64,000 bases of DNA, from contig CAJQQR010000026.1 in NCBI GenBank assembly GCA_905480545.1, positions 1-64,000 on the forward strand, written 5' to 3'. Below the pieces are notes generated by a model. It saw only the letters and a program-made list of their open reading frames with translations, was not told where the DNA came from and searched no databases. Positions 63,987 to 64,000 of the stretch are shown here, piece by piece. The translations under genes were made by a program, and so were the position numbers. Every line of letters starts with the position of its first letter. Position 1 is the first letter of the stretch. This stretch comes from an uncultured Pirellulaceae bacterium. GTDB taxonomy: Bacteria; Planctomycetota; Planctomycetia; Pirellulales; Pirellulaceae.

Positions 63987-64000
63987 CGAGATCGAATTTT

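Overview
The window reads as chromosomal DNA of a planctomycete, most likely of the Pirellulales type. The markers are the DUF1592-type cytochrome protein paired with a DUF1552 protein, a PVC-type heme-binding protein with a propeller and helical repeats, a secreted sulfatase, a DUF1570 protein, a MoxR-DUF58 operon, an ECF-type sigma factor and a giant surface protein carrying an LEDRQMLA sorting-like motif near its N-terminus. Base composition looks moderate (GC in the upper forties by eye) and even throughout. I see no rRNA, tRNA, phage, insertion sequence or CRISPR array.

Layout. 1-7900: a RegB/PrrB-like redox histidine kinase, flotillin FloA, a small lipoprotein, a two-gene Mla-like lipid transport operon whose second gene fuses ATPase and permease, and the NADH sensor Rex. 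8400-12000: a secreted DUF1573 protein, a zinc-ribbon membrane protein, a small membrane protein and a DUF218 protein. 12164-18520: a 2118-residue repetitive surface protein on the minus strand. 18900-30900: mainly metabolic and DNA genes (PhyH-type dioxygenase, small HExxH membrane protein, LarA-like protein, DinG-like helicase, FAH-family hydrolase, ThuA protein, PurN, MqnE of futalosine menaquinone synthesis, topoisomerase VI subunit A, sigma factor). 30946-37208: a four-gene minus-strand operon (squalene-cyclase-like repeat protein, PQQ-type propeller protein, MoxR ATPase, DUF58 protein). 37500-44600: an FG-GAP lipoprotein with a heme motif, a second LarA-like protein, a glycosyltransferase-like protein, a candidate small RNA and a fused RlmKL rRNA methyltransferase. 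44900-61500: a cytochrome/propeller protein, sulfatase, HtrA protease, GlgC, DUF1570 protein, the DUF1552/DUF1592 pair and a parvulin-type isomerase. 61524-64000: a selenoprotein, a rhodanese, a GlsB-type membrane protein and a gene at the window edge.

The most striking signal is at 61524-62690. A thioredoxin-like secreted protein is interrupted by one in-frame TGA in the context Gly-Cys-Thr-TGA-Asn-Asn-Gly. Seven bases after the TGA comes a 10-bp hairpin with one bulged base and a 5-base apical loop, in the position and form of a bacterial SECIS element. I read this as a selenocysteine protein with a C-x-U redox motif, with a rhodanese gene directly upstream on the same strand.

Other points of interest are the ATPase-permease fusion with a helical MCE-like partner, a topoisomerase VI A subunit without its B subunit nearby, a DinG-like helicase in which the first of four iron-sulfur cysteines is serine, a 17-bp tandem array exactly between two convergent stop codons, and a candidate structured RNA with its own -10 box at 41878-42027. 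Several redox-linked functions (RegB-like kinase, Rex, MqnE, cytochromes, selenoprotein) fit a respiring surface-associated polysaccharide degrader, but that link is inference.
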